Source: Bacillota bacterium | Lineage (GTDB): Bacteria > Bacillota > UBA4882 > UBA10575 | Direction of reading: 5' to 3' | Assembly (NCBI GenBank): GCA_012837715.1 | Contig: DUQR01000039.1 | Span: 81,923-145,922, forward strand | DNA: 64,000 bases | In this document: piece by piece, positions 51,884-62,023 of the stretch | Numbering within the stretch: position 1 is the first letter of the stretch | Layout: each line of letters begins with the position of its first letter | Translations under genes and position numbers: made by a program | Notes under the pieces: generated by a model | Told to the model about the DNA's origin: nothing | The model's input: the letters and a program-made list of their open reading frames with translations, nothing else | The model's database searches: none

Positions 51884-52291
51884 GTGGAGACCATTGATTT
51901 ACACGGAATGACGTTACAAGAAGCCCAAGGTAAGTTAGAACAACGCTTATTAAATACCTTTCAATATGGGGAAAGGGTGGTCCGGATCATCCACGGACAG
52001 GGGAAACATAGCGCCAATTTCCCTGTCTTGAAATCCTTCGTCCGCCGGTGGCTGGAAGAATCGGCTTTTGCCCGGGAATACGTAGAAACGGTTTTTCGCG
52101 GGGAGGATGGCTCTCCTTATACCATGCCCAACCCCGGTGAGACGGTGGTCCGGTTAAAGGGGGAAGACCCCATTGGAGTAAACGAAGAGATCGATTGGCT
52201 GACGGAAGATGAAGAATGGGAAGCCCGGAAGCAAGACAAAGGAAGAAGAGCCCGCCAGCGTCGGGCGAATCGTCGGCCATCCTATCGCTGA
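51884..52291 (+). CDS. Smr-domain protein
   Basis: A 135-residue protein that begins directly with an Smr domain (IDLHGMTLQEAQGKLEQRL; VVRIIHGQGKHSAN). An acidic stretch and a very basic tail (GRRARQRRANRR) follow. Smr domains, as in the MutS2 C-terminus, nick DNA or RNA; the DLHG and HGxG motifs needed for activity are present. The basic tail suggests nucleic-acid binding. It starts at GTG behind GGGGAGG. A free-standing Smr protein of this type has no fixed role. Confidence 0.88.
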   Translation: METIDLHGMTLQEAQGKLEQRLLNTFQYGERVVRIIHGQGKHSANFPVLKSFVRRWLEESAFAREYVETVFRGEDGSPYTMPNPGETVVRLKGEDPIGVNEEIDWLTEDEEWEARKQDKGRRARQRRANRRPSYR

Positions 52292-52372
52292 ATAGTGGTT
52301 CCGGCGCCATAAGGGATGAGTGGTGGGAGAAGTTGGTTTTGGCTTTAAGATCTGCGGTCACCTTTTTCGCGA

Positions 52373-53665
52373 TCAAAAAAGGAGCGGATAAACGAAATGA
52401 AACAGGATCGCCCCGCCGATGACAACCATCGCCGGTTTTACGAGTTTAGCGAGAGTAGGACCAAGTTTGGTTCCGAAATACTCGTTGGAGACCAGGAGAC
52501 AAACGTGGACCGGGGAGAGCAGCATTCCGATCATGCCAAACCCCTGCGCCAAAACCAGTGTGGAAAGTAAAACTGAAAAGCTGGGGTTGAGCCCGATCAA
52601 GCGAAAAACAATTGGAAAGCTTGCCCCGACATAACCAACGCCAAGGCCGGTTGCCAACCCGCAAAGAAAAGGAATAAGCATAACCATGAAGACCACAGGG
52701 ATCCCGTAGGAAGCCAATTCGGTGCTGAATTTTGCGACCAACGGGGTGCCGTCGGGAAGGTTGGCCTCAATAAAAGCCCCATAAACCCGGATGATCGACA
52801 TTTGGAGGGCGAGAGTGAGGATTTTCTTCTGGGAAAAAACCTGGTGCCACTGGACGGCCGGTAAAGGCCGCATGTGTTGCACCCAGAAGCTGGCCCCGAT
52901 AATCCCCAGACTAATCGGGAAATAATTGTTTTCCCAGCGAAGACCGGCGGGAATGAATTGGTAAAGGATATAGGCCCCAACCACAATGGTGATCGGAGTG
53001 GTGAGGGAGAAAAAACGCTTGAAGAAAGCAGGCTCCTGCGAACCGGGGGTTCGTCGGGAAGCCGGAATTTCCCGTAACAGAAAGTAATAGCCAGCGCCAA
53101 CCGCAAACAGGCTCATGGGAAAGCCGACGATGAAGTATTCCAGCGACGAAAGGCCGACAATTTCCATTGCCAGAAGGGGGCCGGGGAACATTGGCGACCA
53201 AAATTCCCAGATATGCCGGAACCAAAAGTTAATGGCCGATTTTAGTTCCGGCTTAAATTTTTTCTCCGGATCGCAGTTGTCTACGAGCGGCGCCGAAAAA
53301 AGAGCGCCACCGGGCATGGGTAATAAACCCATCACCAATGGCAGCACGGAAAAGGAACCGCGGGGACTAAGCCGGCTTTGGATTAGGTTGACCAGATCAG
53401 TCATCAGGCCGGTGGCGGCCATCTGCTGACTTAACCAGCAAATCTGGGCGATGACCAGGATAAAGTTTAGATGTTTTAAATTAAACAACCGGTGACAAGT
53501 GATGTTTATGATCCCATCCGCTGAATGTCCGGCAAAAAGAGCTAGAATCAAAGTCCCGATTGCCATGGACAAGGCGAGTCTTTTCAGGAGCCGGTTGGCC
53601 AAGAGAATAATGCCAAGGGAGCCTAAGAGTTTAACAATCCAGGGCAGTTCAGGAAGGAGTTGCAT
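52373..53665 (-). CDS. DUF401 family membrane transporter-like protein
   Basis: A 430-residue membrane protein with ten or more helices. It carries the DUF401 features LLPMPGGALFSAPLVD, INFWFRHIWEFWSPMFPG and LATGLGVGYVGASFPIVFRL. The family is related to GntP/DcuC-type transporters by its arrangement of helices and re-entrant loops, but no substrate is established. It stands alone and diverges from the WYL regulator gene. Confidence 0.85.
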   Translation of the reverse strand: MQLLPELPWIVKLLGSLGIILLANRLLKRLALSMAIGTLILALFAGHSADGIINITCHRLFNLKHLNFILVIAQICWLSQQMAATGLMTDLVNLIQSRLSPRGSFSVLPLVMGLLPMPGGALFSAPLVDNCDPEKKFKPELKSAINFWFRHIWEFWSPMFPGPLLAMEIVGLSSLEYFIVGFPMSLFAVGAGYYFLLREIPASRRTPGSQEPAFFKRFFSLTTPITIVVGAYILYQFIPAGLRWENNYFPISLGIIGASFWVQHMRPLPAVQWHQVFSQKKILTLALQMSIIRVYGAFIEANLPDGTPLVAKFSTELASYGIPVVFMVMLIPFLCGLATGLGVGYVGASFPIVFRLIGLNPSFSVLLSTLVLAQGFGMIGMLLSPVHVCLLVSNEYFGTKLGPTLAKLVKPAMVVIGGAILFHFVYPLLF

Positions 53666-54102
53666 TTTTGCACCGTTCTTTCGTTGAGCAATTTAATGTT
53701 ACTTAAGTATTCGCATTTTCAACCTGTTCAGGTCTTAAGCTTCACCATAATTTAATAGTTTACCTACAGGTTGTTTTTTTCTACGGAGCAGGTTCTCTCT
53801 AAAAAAGTCGGTACTTGAATATCGCTTTTATGTCGGTTGATTGTGCTGTTAGAGATTACAGCTTCCGCAAAGTGCTTTTTTATTATATCAAAATTTATTA
53901 TCAAGAGAAAGAAGCTCGACAATAGTTACTATCAATGCTGAAATAACCTGGAAGCACCAATAAAAATGAAGCTTATGGCTACAGCAGGCGCAACACAAGG
54001 CGTGACGATAGCCAATTACCAATGTTTTCAGTATTAGGGAGGAATTACAAAACCTCAAGGAGAATTAATAATTATGTTAATATTGGCCCAAAAGGAGGAA
54101 GG
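53666..54102. other. Divergent gap upstream of the WYL regulator gene
   Basis: 437 bp, AT-rich. AACCTGT (53721) and ACAGGTT (53766) are inverted and followed by seven T residues, a weak terminator-like signal. A 22-nt stretch at 53824-53845 matches the sequence after the solitary CRISPR-like repeat at 16 of 22 positions. No gene was recognised. Confidence 0.3.
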
Positions 54103-55065
54103 ATGGTGGCCCAGAACAACCGGCTATCCAGACTTTTGGAGATGTTCTTTACAATTCAGGCCATCCCCGGACTTTCGGCGGCAGAACTGGCCGAAAAGTG
54201 TGGAGTGAGCGTTAGACAATGTTATCGTGATCTGAAAACGCTCCAAGATGGTGGCATTCCTCTATATAATGACCGCGGGTACCGGATCCTTAAGGGTTCG
54301 GTTTTAAAGGATATTACCTTCACGTTGGAGGAAGCAGTGGCTTTAATTTATGGGCTTAAATTGATTGAACAACAGAAAGGCCTATTGGATACTCCCACTC
54401 AAGCTTTGGAAAAGTTGATGGTGCGTCTACCGGAAGGACTACGGAACAGGTTAGGGAGCATTGAAGAACGGGTTGAGATCGATATAACGCCCGCGGCAGA
54501 TTATTCCGATAAAGGACCGCTTTTTAAGGCAATTAATACGGCAATACAAGAAAAGAACATCCTAGAAATTGATTATTACAGTTTCTCCCGCGATACGGTA
54601 ACGACACGAAAAGTTAACCCATATAAGCTGGTCTTTAAAGACGGATTTTGGTATTTGGTCGGTTACTGTCACCATCGGGACAAAGTTCGTGTCTTCCGCG
54701 TCGACCGGATTCGTTTCTTTAGTTTAACTAACGAAAAGTTCGTCCCCCCGATTGATTTTGATTTTGAACAGTACATGGGGGCGGCTTGGCAGATGGAACG
54801 GGGCGAAGAGTTTTATTTTAAAGTTCGTTTTTTCGGGGAAGCAGCCCGCTTTATTAAAGAAACAAATTTCCATCCTTCGCAACAGATCATAGAAGAACCT
54901 GAAGGAGCCCTTATCTTTACTGCTCGCGCCGGCGGAATGCGGTCCGTGCTTCGTTGGGTTCTTTCTTTTGGCGATGAAGCTGAGGTATTGGAACCAGAAG
55001 CTTTAAGAGGGATGGTGGCGGAGGTGATGGCATCAGGTGCGCGTAGATATGAGGAAGGAAAATAA
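54103..55065 (+). CDS. WYL-domain transcriptional regulator
   Basis: Start ATG at 54103 behind AAAGGAGG; the track start is too early. The 320-residue protein has an N-terminal HTH_11 winged helix (RLSRLLEMFFTIQAIPGLSAAELAEKCGVSVRQCYRDLKTL), a WYL domain (about 150-220; ILEIDYYSFSRDTVTTRKVNPYKLVFKDGFWYLVGYC) and a C-terminal WCX extension. WYL proteins bind ligands, often nucleic acids or nucleotides, and several control CRISPR-Cas operons. It lies directly ahead of cas3 on the same strand with a 175-bp gap, so control of this locus is likely but not proven. Confidence 0.9.
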   Translation: MVAQNNRLSRLLEMFFTIQAIPGLSAAELAEKCGVSVRQCYRDLKTLQDGGIPLYNDRGYRILKGSVLKDITFTLEEAVALIYGLKLIEQQKGLLDTPTQALEKLMVRLPEGLRNRLGSIEERVEIDITPAADYSDKGPLFKAINTAIQEKNILEIDYYSFSRDTVTTRKVNPYKLVFKDGFWYLVGYCHHRDKVRVFRVDRIRFFSLTNEKFVPPIDFDFEQYMGAAWQMERGEEFYFKVRFFGEAARFIKETNFHPSQQIIEEPEGALIFTARAGGMRSVLRWVLSFGDEAEVLEPEALRGMVAEVMASGARRYEEGK

Positions 55066-55116
55066 ACAATCGGTAGAACAAAAAAAGCAAGGCGTTAGGC
55101 AGCGAACTGATGTTCA

Positions 55117-55150
55117 GTGACATACTGTTGTCACGGGGGTGTGGTAGGAT
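55117..55150 (+). promoter_or_regulatory. Candidate cas operon promoter and operator
   Basis: An extended -10 element, TGGTAGGAT (55142-55150), lies just downstream of the perfect palindrome GTGACA-TACTGT-TGTCAC (55117-55134). The palindrome covers the place of the -35 box, for which no TTGACA is seen. This fits a regulated promoter, and the neighbouring WYL protein is the obvious candidate binder. Confidence 0.5.
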
Positions 55151-55172
55151 GTAGGAGAAAGATGAACATTAT

Positions 55173-55202
55173 GTCACTCTTGATAAGAGTGTGGATTGAA
55201 AC
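55173..55202 (+). repeat. Solitary diverged CRISPR repeat in the cas3 leader
   Basis: This 30-nt unit is built like the array repeat: GT, a 7-bp stem (CACTCTT/AAGAGTG), a shorter loop (GAT), and the 11-nt handle TGGATTGAAAC, which is identical to that of the array. Two stem base pairs differ from the array repeat on both sides, so pairing is kept. It lies 38 nt before the cas3 ATG, and the cas3 ribosome binding site (GAAAGGA) falls in the spacer-like sequence behind it. Confidence 0.8.
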
Positions 55203-55240
55203 AGTTCTTTGTCGGTTTTTTGTGAAAGGATTGTCAATAA

Positions 55241-57748
55241 ATGAGTCAAAATCATGACGTTTATTTTCGTAAAGATCAATTAAATGCTTGCTCTGATTTC
55301 ATAGCCCACCGTCGCGAAAAAGACGGTGAAATGCAAAGTCTCTGGGATCATTTAATGGAAACTTCACGTTTATCAGCTGGATTTGCTGGAAAAATTGGTC
55401 TACCAAGGCATGGTGAATTATTGGGCCTCTTGCATGATCTGGGAAAAGCAAGCGCCGAATTTGACCGGTATATTCGATCGGCAACCGGGTTGATTGATCC
55501 GGATGAGGATGATTACGTGGATGCGGTGGAGCAAAAAGGGAAAATTGACCATTCAAGTGCTGGCGCACAGATCATATACCGTGCGCTTTCGAAGAAAAAT
55601 AAGGGAAGTTTGGCTGCGGAAATGTTGTCCTTGGTAATCGCTTCTCATCATTCCGGGTTGATAGATTGTTTCACTCCAGACGGGGTCGATAACTTATCCC
55701 GGAGAATGAGCAAATCTGATGAGAAAACAAGAACTACAGAATCCTATAGCAATTTAGTTGATTCCCTTAAGGGGAAGATGGAAGAAATCTTGGCTGATGA
55801 TAACATCATCAGTCAAATAAATCAAACGCTCAAGTCCTTACAAGAAAAGAATGATTCCCAAGAAACTTTTATGTTTAAAACAGGATTACTTATCAGATAC
55901 CTTTTTAGTTGCCTAATTGACGCAGACAGGATAAATACGGCGGATTTTGAAATTCCCCAGCAAGCCAAAGAAAGAAATTTGGGTGTTGATCCATGTTGGG
56001 ATGTTTTAATTAAAAAATTAGATAGACGTTTAAGTGAATTCTCTTGTCAGAATCATGTTGACTTTATCCGTGGCGAGGTCTCCGATGAATGTCTGAGATT
56101 TGCCAAAAAACCAAAAGGCCTTTACCAATTAACAGTCCCGACAGGCGGTGGGAAAACTCTTTCTAGCTTGCGATTTGCTCTGAACCATGCCTGGGAACAT
56201 GGTATGGATAGAATTATCTATATTCTTCCATATACTTCAATTATTGACCAAAATGCCGATACGGTCAGGAAGATTCTCGAAGAGAAAACGGACGAGGAAA
56301 ACTATGCCACTAATATTGTCTTGGAGCATCACTCAAACTTGACCCCGGAAAAAGAAACCAGCCGCCAAAAGCTGTTGGCAGAAAATTGGGACGCTCCGGT
56401 GATTTTCACCACTATGGTTCAGTTCTTAGAAGCTATTTTCGGCGCCGGGACACGAAATGCCCGGAGAATGCACCAACTGGCCAGGGCGGTGCTTATCTTC
56501 GACGAGATACAAACCCTGCCCGTTAAATGTGTCCATTTATTTAATATCGCTATTCGTTTTTTGATACAAAACTGTGGTTCAACAGTTGTTCTTTGTACGG
56601 CGACCCAGCCTTTACTGGATAAGGTGAAACCTGTTTCCAGAGCTTTGCAAATTACTTCTGAACAACAAATGACCCCGGATATAAAGAGGTTATTTAAGGA
56701 GTTGAAACGGGTTGAGGTTTATGATCGGCGAAAAATTGGCGGCTGGACTGTCGAAGAAGTGGCCGAATTGGCAAAGAAGGAATTGGATGAAACAAAAAGT
56801 GTTTTGGTTATTGTCAATACTAAAAAAGCCGCGGTCAATCTCTTTCAAAAACTGAAAACTCATGCCCAAGCGCAGGTGTATCATCTCAGCACTAATATGT
56901 GCCCAGCACACCGGATGGAAGTCTTAGAAAGCGTTAAGGAATGTTTGCCAGATAAAAAGCCGGTCATTTGTGTGAGTACTCAGCTTATTGAAGCTGGGGT
57001 TGATATCGATTTTGGTAGTGTTATTCGTTATCTAGCGGGACTTGATTCCATCGCCCAAGCTGCAGGTCGTTGTAACCGTAACGGGTTAAGGCCCCGGCTG
57101 GGACGGGTTTTCATTCTCAATCCCAAAGAAGAGAATTTGGGGAATCTGCAAGATATCAAAATTGGCCGGGATATAGCAGAACGCGTGCTTGATGATTTCT
57201 TGGCGGCTCCGGAGGAGTTTGATGGAGATATCTTAGGCCCCAAAGCCATGGAACGTTACTATCATTATTATTTTTACGCACGAAAGGAAGAGATGAGCTA
57301 CAAACTAGGTGCAAATTCAGGAATCGGCAGAGCGGATAATTTATTTGAGCTTCTTTCTACCAACAAGCTATCGGTTGATGCTTACCAAAGAGTAAATCAA
57401 TCTCAGCCCTCAATCATGTTACGACAATCCTTCATGTCGGCTTTTAAAGAGTTTCATGTAATAGACTCACCCACCCGCGGTATTGTTGTTCCATATAAAG
57501 AAGGGGCAGATATTATTACCCAGCTTTGTGCAGCTAAAAACTTGGAAAAGCAATATCAATTATTGAAAAAAGCACAAAGATATTCGGTTAATATTTTCTC
57601 GCAACTATTCGACGAATTGTTGCAAAAGAAAGCTATTCACCAGGTACAGGAAGGAACGGGAGTTTTTTATTTGGACAAGCGGTACTATACGACTGAATAC
57701 GGTCTAAGTAAAGATCCGGTCGGGGAGATGGATATTCTAAACGTTTAG
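55241..57748 (+). CDS. cas3: Type I-C CRISPR helicase-nuclease Cas3
   Basis: An 835-residue Cas3 with an N-terminal HD nuclease domain (about 15-230; [28 protein letters not shown]). The superfamily 2 helicase follows (Walker [25 protein letters not shown] as motif II, LCTATQP as motif III, and [11 protein letters not shown] and [10 protein letters not shown] as motifs V-VI). It is recruited by Cascade to unwind and degrade target DNA. It is the first gene of the cas operon. Its leader carries the solitary repeat. Confidence 0.97.
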   Translation: MSQNHDVYFRKDQLNACSDFIAHRREKDGEMQSLWDHLMETSRLSAGFAGKIGLPRHGELLGLLHDLGKASAEFDRYIRSATGLIDPDEDDYVDAVEQKGKIDHSSAGAQIIYRALSKKNKGSLAAEMLSLVIASHHSGLIDCFTPDGVDNLSRRMSKSDEKTRTTESYSNLVDSLKGKMEEILADDNIISQINQTLKSLQEKNDSQETFMFKTGLLIRYLFSCLIDADRINTADFEIPQQAKERNLGVDPCWDVLIKKLDRRLSEFSCQNHVDFIRGEVSDECLRFAKKPKGLYQLTVPTGGGKTLSSLRFALNHAWEHGMDRIIYILPYTSIIDQNADTVRKILEEKTDEENYATNIVLEHHSNLTPEKETSRQKLLAENWDAPVIFTTMVQFLEAIFGAGTRNARRMHQLARAVLIFDEIQTLPVKCVHLFNIAIRFLIQNCGSTVVLCTATQPLLDKVKPVSRALQITSEQQMTPDIKRLFKELKRVEVYDRRKIGGWTVEEVAELAKKELDETKSVLVIVNTKKAAVNLFQKLKTHAQAQVYHLSTNMCPAHRMEVLESVKECLPDKKPVICVSTQLIEAGVDIDFGSVIRYLAGLDSIAQAAGRCNRNGLRPRLGRVFILNPKEENLGNLQDIKIGRDIAERVLDDFLAAPEEFDGDILGPKAMERYYHYYFYARKEEMSYKLGANSGIGRADNLFELLSTNKLSVDAYQRVNQSQPSIMLRQSFMSAFKEFHVIDSPTRGIVVPYKEGADIITQLCAAKNLEKQYQLLKKAQRYSVNIFSQLFDELLQKKAIHQVQEGTGVFYLDKRYYTTEYGLSKDPVGEMDILNV

Positions 57749-57759
57749 GGAGGTGCATT

Positions 57760-58479
57760 ATGGAAAACAGAGTGGAATTTACGGTTTACGGCAAGTATGC
57801 CTTGTTTACTGATCCTCTAACTAAGATTGGGGGAGAAAAATGTTCTTACCAAATCCCAACCTACCAAGCTTTGAAAGGGATTTTGGAGTCGGTTTACTGG
57901 AAGCCGACAATTGTTTGGTATATCGATAAAGTCAGAATAATGAAACCGATCAGAACCCAAACCCGAAGTGCTAAACCGATCAACTACGGTGGTGGTCACT
58001 TCTTGTCGATCTATACCTACCTGGCAGATGTGGAGTACCAGGTCCAAGCACATTTCGAATGGAATTTAAACCGGGAAGATCTCGCTAAAGACCGGAATGA
58101 GAACAAGCATTATTTTGTCGCCAAGCGGATGATTGACCGGGGTGGGAGAAGGGATATCTTTCTTGGAGCACGGGAATGCCAGGGTTATGTAGAACCCTGT
58201 AGGTTCGGTGAGGGCGAGGGGTTTTACGATAACTATGGCGAACTGGCTTTTGACTTGATGTTTCACGGTTTTGATTATCCTGACGAAAGTGGAAAAAGTG
58301 AGCTTTACGCCCGTTTTTGGCGTCCAAAAATGATCAATGGTGTGGTCGAATTTCCCCGCCCGGAAGATTGTCAGCTTCGCAAATTTGTCAGGAAAATGAT
58401 TGCTAGTCAAATTGAAACATCTGGACTGGCAGAAGAAGGATTGTTGAATGGATATTCCGGAAAGGAGGTGGAAGGATGA
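57760..58479 (+). CDS. cas5c: Cas5c (Cas5d), crRNA-processing nuclease
   Basis: A 239-residue RAMP protein ([60 protein letters not shown]). In type I-C this subunit replaces Cas6. It cuts pre-crRNA at the base of the repeat hairpin and then stays on the 11-nt handle. The catalytic Lys-His pair reported for the family can be placed at [12 protein letters not shown]. It starts at ATG behind GGGAGG, 11 bp after cas3, and overlaps cas8c by 4 bp (ATGA). Confidence 0.95.
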   Translation: MENRVEFTVYGKYALFTDPLTKIGGEKCSYQIPTYQALKGILESVYWKPTIVWYIDKVRIMKPIRTQTRSAKPINYGGGHFLSIYTYLADVEYQVQAHFEWNLNREDLAKDRNENKHYFVAKRMIDRGGRRDIFLGARECQGYVEPCRFGEGEGFYDNYGELAFDLMFHGFDYPDESGKSELYARFWRPKMINGVVEFPRPEDCQLRKFVRKMIASQIETSGLAEEGLLNGYSGKEVEG

Positions 58480-60407
58480 GTTGGATACAAAAACTTTATG
58501 AAACATACGAAAACTGTCAATCCATGATCGGCGCTGGCGCGGATGAAAAAGCAATACCATTAATACCGATCTGCCATACTACACAGCAGGCACAGATCGA
58601 AATCGTCCTTGATCAAGATGGTAATTTTGTACGGGCAAAAGTGGTTCCTAAAGAGAAAGCCCGGACTATCGTGCCGTGTACAGAGAGTTCCGGTGGTAGA
58701 GCAGGAATAAAGCCTGAAAGTCACCCGCTTTGCGATAAACTGCAATATGTGGCCGGAGATTTTGCTGATTTTGGAGGAAAAGTAACGAAAGGTTTTGCCA
58801 AAGATCCAAAAGAACCTTTTCGAAAATATAAGGAGATTCTGAGTGACTGGTGTGCCTCGCCATTCTCCCATCCCAAGTTAAAAGCTGTTTTGAAGTATAT
58901 TGAAAAAGAGCACGTAGTAAAAGACCTTGTTGTGCAGCAGATCCTCCACCTCGGAAATGACGGTAAACTCCTGGATAAGTGGGATAAAAAAAGTGGAGAA
59001 GAAACTCCGGAGATCTTTAAGGTTTTGGGAAACGCAAAACAGGGAGATGCCTTTATCCGTTGGGCTGTCGAAATCCCTGGGGACCCGCAGGCCGCTGCCT
59101 GGACTGACATGGAACTTTTTACAAGTTGGATTAGGTATTATTCATCAACAAAGCAGGGTGAGGCTTTTTGTTATGTTACCGGAGATGAACTTCCGGCTGC
59201 TGATCAACACCCGGCCAAATTGAGACATGACGGTGACAAGGCCAAACTAATTTCGTCCAATGATACCAGCGGTTTTACCTTCCGGGGGCGCTTTATCACA
59301 GCGGATCAGGCTTGTAGTGTTGGCTTCACAGTAACCCAAAAAGCACATAATGCACTTCGATGGTTGATTGGAAAGCAAGGATACAGAAAAGCAGGCCAGG
59401 CTATAGTAGCCTGGGCAGTTTCAGGTGAGAAAGTCCCTGCCCCTCTAGAGGATACCTTTTCCATGTTAGGAATTGATTCAATGGCAAGCGACTCCGAACC
59501 CTCTATTTCAACTGCCCAGGAATTTGCACTGAAGCTCAATAAGAAGATTGCCGGTTATAGCACAAAACTTGGCCCCACAACTGGCATCGTGGTCATGGCT
59601 TTGGATTCAATAAATCCAGGCCGTATGTCTATCGTCTTTTATCGGGAATTAACTGGCTCGGAATTTTTAGAAAGGATCGAGAGATGGCATAGTACTTGTT
59701 CTTGGATTCATGATTATCGCTTTACTGAAGTAGACAATGGAAAACCCGGAAAGAAAAAAGAAAGGAAACGAATTAGGTTTATCGGTGCGCCTGCCCCAAA
59801 TGATATTGCCGAAGCAGCTTACGGTAACAAGGTCGACGATAATCTTCGAAAAGCAACAGTCGAGCGAATTCTTCCATGTATAATCGATGGAAGAAAATTA
59901 CCAAAAGATCTGGTCGAATCCGCCGTTTGGCGGGCCTGCAACCGGATGGGAAAAGAAGATTGGGAATGGAATAAAACGCTCAGTATCGCTTGTGCTCTTT
60001 ATAGAAAATATTATGAAGAGGAGGAATATGAGATGGCTTTGGATGAGAATAGAAAAACCCGGGATTACCTTTACGGACGGTTGCTGGCAATAGCCGACAA
60101 CCTGGAAGAATGGGCTTTAAAAACAGCCGGCGAAAACCGCCAGACAAATGCAGCCCGTTTGATGCAACGTTTTGCAGAGCATCCGTATTCGACATGGAGG
60201 ACGATTGAATTGGCTTTAGTTCCTTACAAAGCCAGGCTCGGCAATAAAGCTGCAAAACATCAGCGGCTAATTACCAAGGTGATGAATATGTTTGAACCGG
60301 ACGATTTTATCAACGACAAGAAACTACACGGGGAATTTTTACTCGGATATCATTGCCAGCGTGAAGCCCTTTGGCGTAAGGAGCGTGATAACGAAAAGGT
60401 CTCATGA
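58476..60407 (+). CDS. cas8c: Cas8c (Csd1), large Cascade subunit
   Basis: The 643-residue protein begins [19 protein letters not shown], typical of Csd1. It carries the conserved GDEL ([41 protein letters not shown]) and a mid-region [10 protein letters not shown]. Cas8c recognises the PAM and helps open the target DNA. The C-terminal 124 residues form a helical bundle that is also expressed separately (see cas11c). It overlaps cas5c by ATGA. Confidence 0.95.
   Translation: MSWIQKLYETYENCQSMIGAGADEKAIPLIPICHTTQQAQIEIVLDQDGNFVRAKVVPKEKARTIVPCTESSGGRAGIKPESHPLCDKLQYVAGDFADFGGKVTKGFAKDPKEPFRKYKEILSDWCASPFSHPKLKAVLKYIEKEHVVKDLVVQQILHLGNDGKLLDKWDKKSGEETPEIFKVLGNAKQGDAFIRWAVEIPGDPQAAAWTDMELFTSWIRYYSSTKQGEAFCYVTGDELPAADQHPAKLRHDGDKAKLISSNDTSGFTFRGRFITADQACSVGFTVTQKAHNALRWLIGKQGYRKAGQAIVAWAVSGEKVPAPLEDTFSMLGIDSMASDSEPSISTAQEFALKLNKKIAGYSTKLGPTTGIVVMALDSINPGRMSIVFYRELTGSEFLERIERWHSTCSWIHDYRFTEVDNGKPGKKKERKRIRFIGAPAPNDIAEAAYGNKVDDNLRKATVERILPCIIDGRKLPKDLVESAVWRACNRMGKEDWEWNKTLSIACALYRKYYEEEEYEMALDENRKTRDYLYGRLLAIADNLEEWALKTAGENRQTNAARLMQRFAEHPYSTWRTIELALVPYKARLGNKAAKHQRLITKVMNMFEPDDFINDKKLHGEFLLGYHCQREALWRKERDNEKVS
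60033..60407 (+). CDS. cas11c: Cas11c small subunit from an internal start in cas8c
   Basis: Inside cas8c, in frame, the ATG of codon 520 lies 8 nt behind a perfect GAGGAGG site. It would give a 124-residue helical protein ([20 protein letters not shown]…) sharing the end of Cas8c. Internal translation of Cas11 from cas8c is established for type I-C systems, and the length fits. The small subunits line the belly of Cascade. Confidence 0.85.
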   Translation: MALDENRKTRDYLYGRLLAIADNLEEWALKTAGENRQTNAARLMQRFAEHPYSTWRTIELALVPYKARLGNKAAKHQRLITKVMNMFEPDDFINDKKLHGEFLLGYHCQREALWRKERDNEKVS

Positions 60408-60469
60408 TAATCTTCTATAGTAACAACATGTTAAAATTCAAAACAATAAATAAAGAAGGGGGATTCATA

Positions 60470-61330
60470 TTGGAAACTTTGAAGAACAAGATTGATTTTG
60501 CGGTGATTGTAACTGTAAAAAATGCCAATCCAAATGGTGATCCATTAAGCGGAAATAGGCCTCGTATTACCTATGACGGCTTGGGGGAAATCTCGGATGT
60601 ATGCATCAAAAGAAAAATAAGGAACCGTTTAATGGAAGCAGGGTATTCCGTTTTTGTCCAGTCGGACGATAACAGGGTAGACGATTACAGAAGCCTCCGT
60701 GCCCGGGCGGAAGGCGAGCTTAAAGGCATAGACATGAAAGATGAAACAAAATACCGGGAAGAAGCATGCAAAAAATGGATAGATGTCAGGGCTTTCGGCC
60801 AGGTTTTTGCCTACAGCAGCGGAAAAGACGATGAAAAAGGAGTTTCTATTGGTATCCGAGGTCCGGTCTCCATTCATCCCGCCTTTAGTGTTTGCCCCGT
60901 GAGTGTCTCCAGTATTCAGATAACTAAAAGCGTCAGCGGTGAAGGTGACGGAACGAAAAAGGCGTCTGACACAATGGGTATGAAACATCGGGTTGATCAT
61001 GGGGTATACGTTTTTTCTGGTAGTATGAACCCACAATTGGCAGAAAAAACCGGTTTTACCGATGAAGATGCGGAGGCTATTAAAAAGGTAATAGTTAGTC
61101 TATTTGAAAATGATTCGTCTTCAGCAAGACCCGAAGGGAGCATGGAGGTTTACAAGGTCTTTTGGTGGAAACACAACTGTAAAAATGGGCAATATTCCTC
61201 GGCCAAGGTGCATCAGTCATTAAAGGTATCCTTAAAAGACGGAGTTACTGACCCGAAAGACATTTCTGATTACAATATTGTAGTACAACACTTAGAAGGT
61301 TTGGAGCCGGAAATTATTGAAGGGCGCTAA
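60470..61330 (+). CDS. cas7c: Cas7c (Csd2), Cascade backbone subunit
   Basis: The preferred start is the TTG at 60470, behind AAGGGGGA, which gives 286 residues beginning LETLKNKIDFAVIVTVKNANPNGDP as in other Csd2 proteins. The track start (ATG 60404) overlaps the cas8c stop and would add 22 odd residues. Conserved parts include GNRPRITYDGLGEISDVCIKRKIRNRL and ITKSVSGEG. Several copies coat the crRNA spacer. Confidence 0.94.
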   Translation: METLKNKIDFAVIVTVKNANPNGDPLSGNRPRITYDGLGEISDVCIKRKIRNRLMEAGYSVFVQSDDNRVDDYRSLRARAEGELKGIDMKDETKYREEACKKWIDVRAFGQVFAYSSGKDDEKGVSIGIRGPVSIHPAFSVCPVSVSSIQITKSVSGEGDGTKKASDTMGMKHRVDHGVYVFSGSMNPQLAEKTGFTDEDAEAIKKVIVSLFENDSSSARPEGSMEVYKVFWWKHNCKNGQYSSAKVHQSLKVSLKDGVTDPKDISDYNIVVQHLEGLEPEIIEGR

Positions 61331-61336
61331 AAAACG

Positions 61337-62002
61337 ATGTCTACCTATTCTGATGATGGATTGCTCATGCTTTCTGGCATCCAGCATTTTTTCTTTTGTC
61401 GTCGGCAATGGGCGCTGATCCATATTGAACAACAATGGCAAGAAAATATCCTTACCTTTGGTGGGCGAGAATTACACGAAAGAGTAGATGATCCGTTCTT
61501 CACCGAAGCGCGGGGAACGGTTCTAGTAACCCGTTCCCTGCCGATTATTTCACGAAGGCTAGGGTTGTATGGCGTTGCAGATGTAGTTGAGTTTCACAAG
61601 AGTGAAGAAGGTGTCAAGTTAAAGGAACGCAAGGGGCTTTGGCAACCTCATCCTGTGGAATATAAATATGGTGAGCCAAAGATAGATGAGCGTGATATGG
61701 TTCAACTTTGTGCTCAAGCCCTATGCCTTGAAGAGATGTTTAATACTTCCGTTATGGAAGGAGATATATTCTATGGTCGCACCCGGCGACGGCAAAGAGT
61801 GGAATTTGATGAAGACCTGCGGCAAATGGTAATGGAATTGAGTGTGGAGATGCACCGTTTGTTTGAAGAGGGGATAACGCCTTTACCGGAGCATACTAGA
61901 GCTTGTCGTAGCTGTTCTTTAGTTGATATCTGTATCCCTCACACTAGTAAAAAGAGATCTGTCCGCCGTTATCTGAATGATGCTTTACGTGAGATGAAAT
62001 AG
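61337..62002 (+). CDS. cas4: Cas4 exonuclease
   Basis: This 221-residue RecB-type nuclease has the N-terminal Cys in FFFCRRQWALIH, nuclease residues in GVADVVEF and HPVEYKYGEPK, and the C-terminal Cys set HTRACRSCSLVDIC, giving four Cys for a [4Fe-4S] cluster. In type I-C systems Cas4 trims prespacers and selects PAM-containing ends together with Cas1-Cas2. It starts 6 bp after cas7c. Confidence 0.95.
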   Translation: MSTYSDDGLLMLSGIQHFFFCRRQWALIHIEQQWQENILTFGGRELHERVDDPFFTEARGTVLVTRSLPIISRRLGLYGVADVVEFHKSEEGVKLKERKGLWQPHPVEYKYGEPKIDERDMVQLCAQALCLEEMFNTSVMEGDIFYGRTRRRQRVEFDEDLRQMVMELSVEMHRLFEEGITPLPEHTRACRSCSLVDICIPHTSKKRSVRRYLNDALREMK

Positions 62003-62023
62003 AAAGGAGATGAGGCCCTCAAA

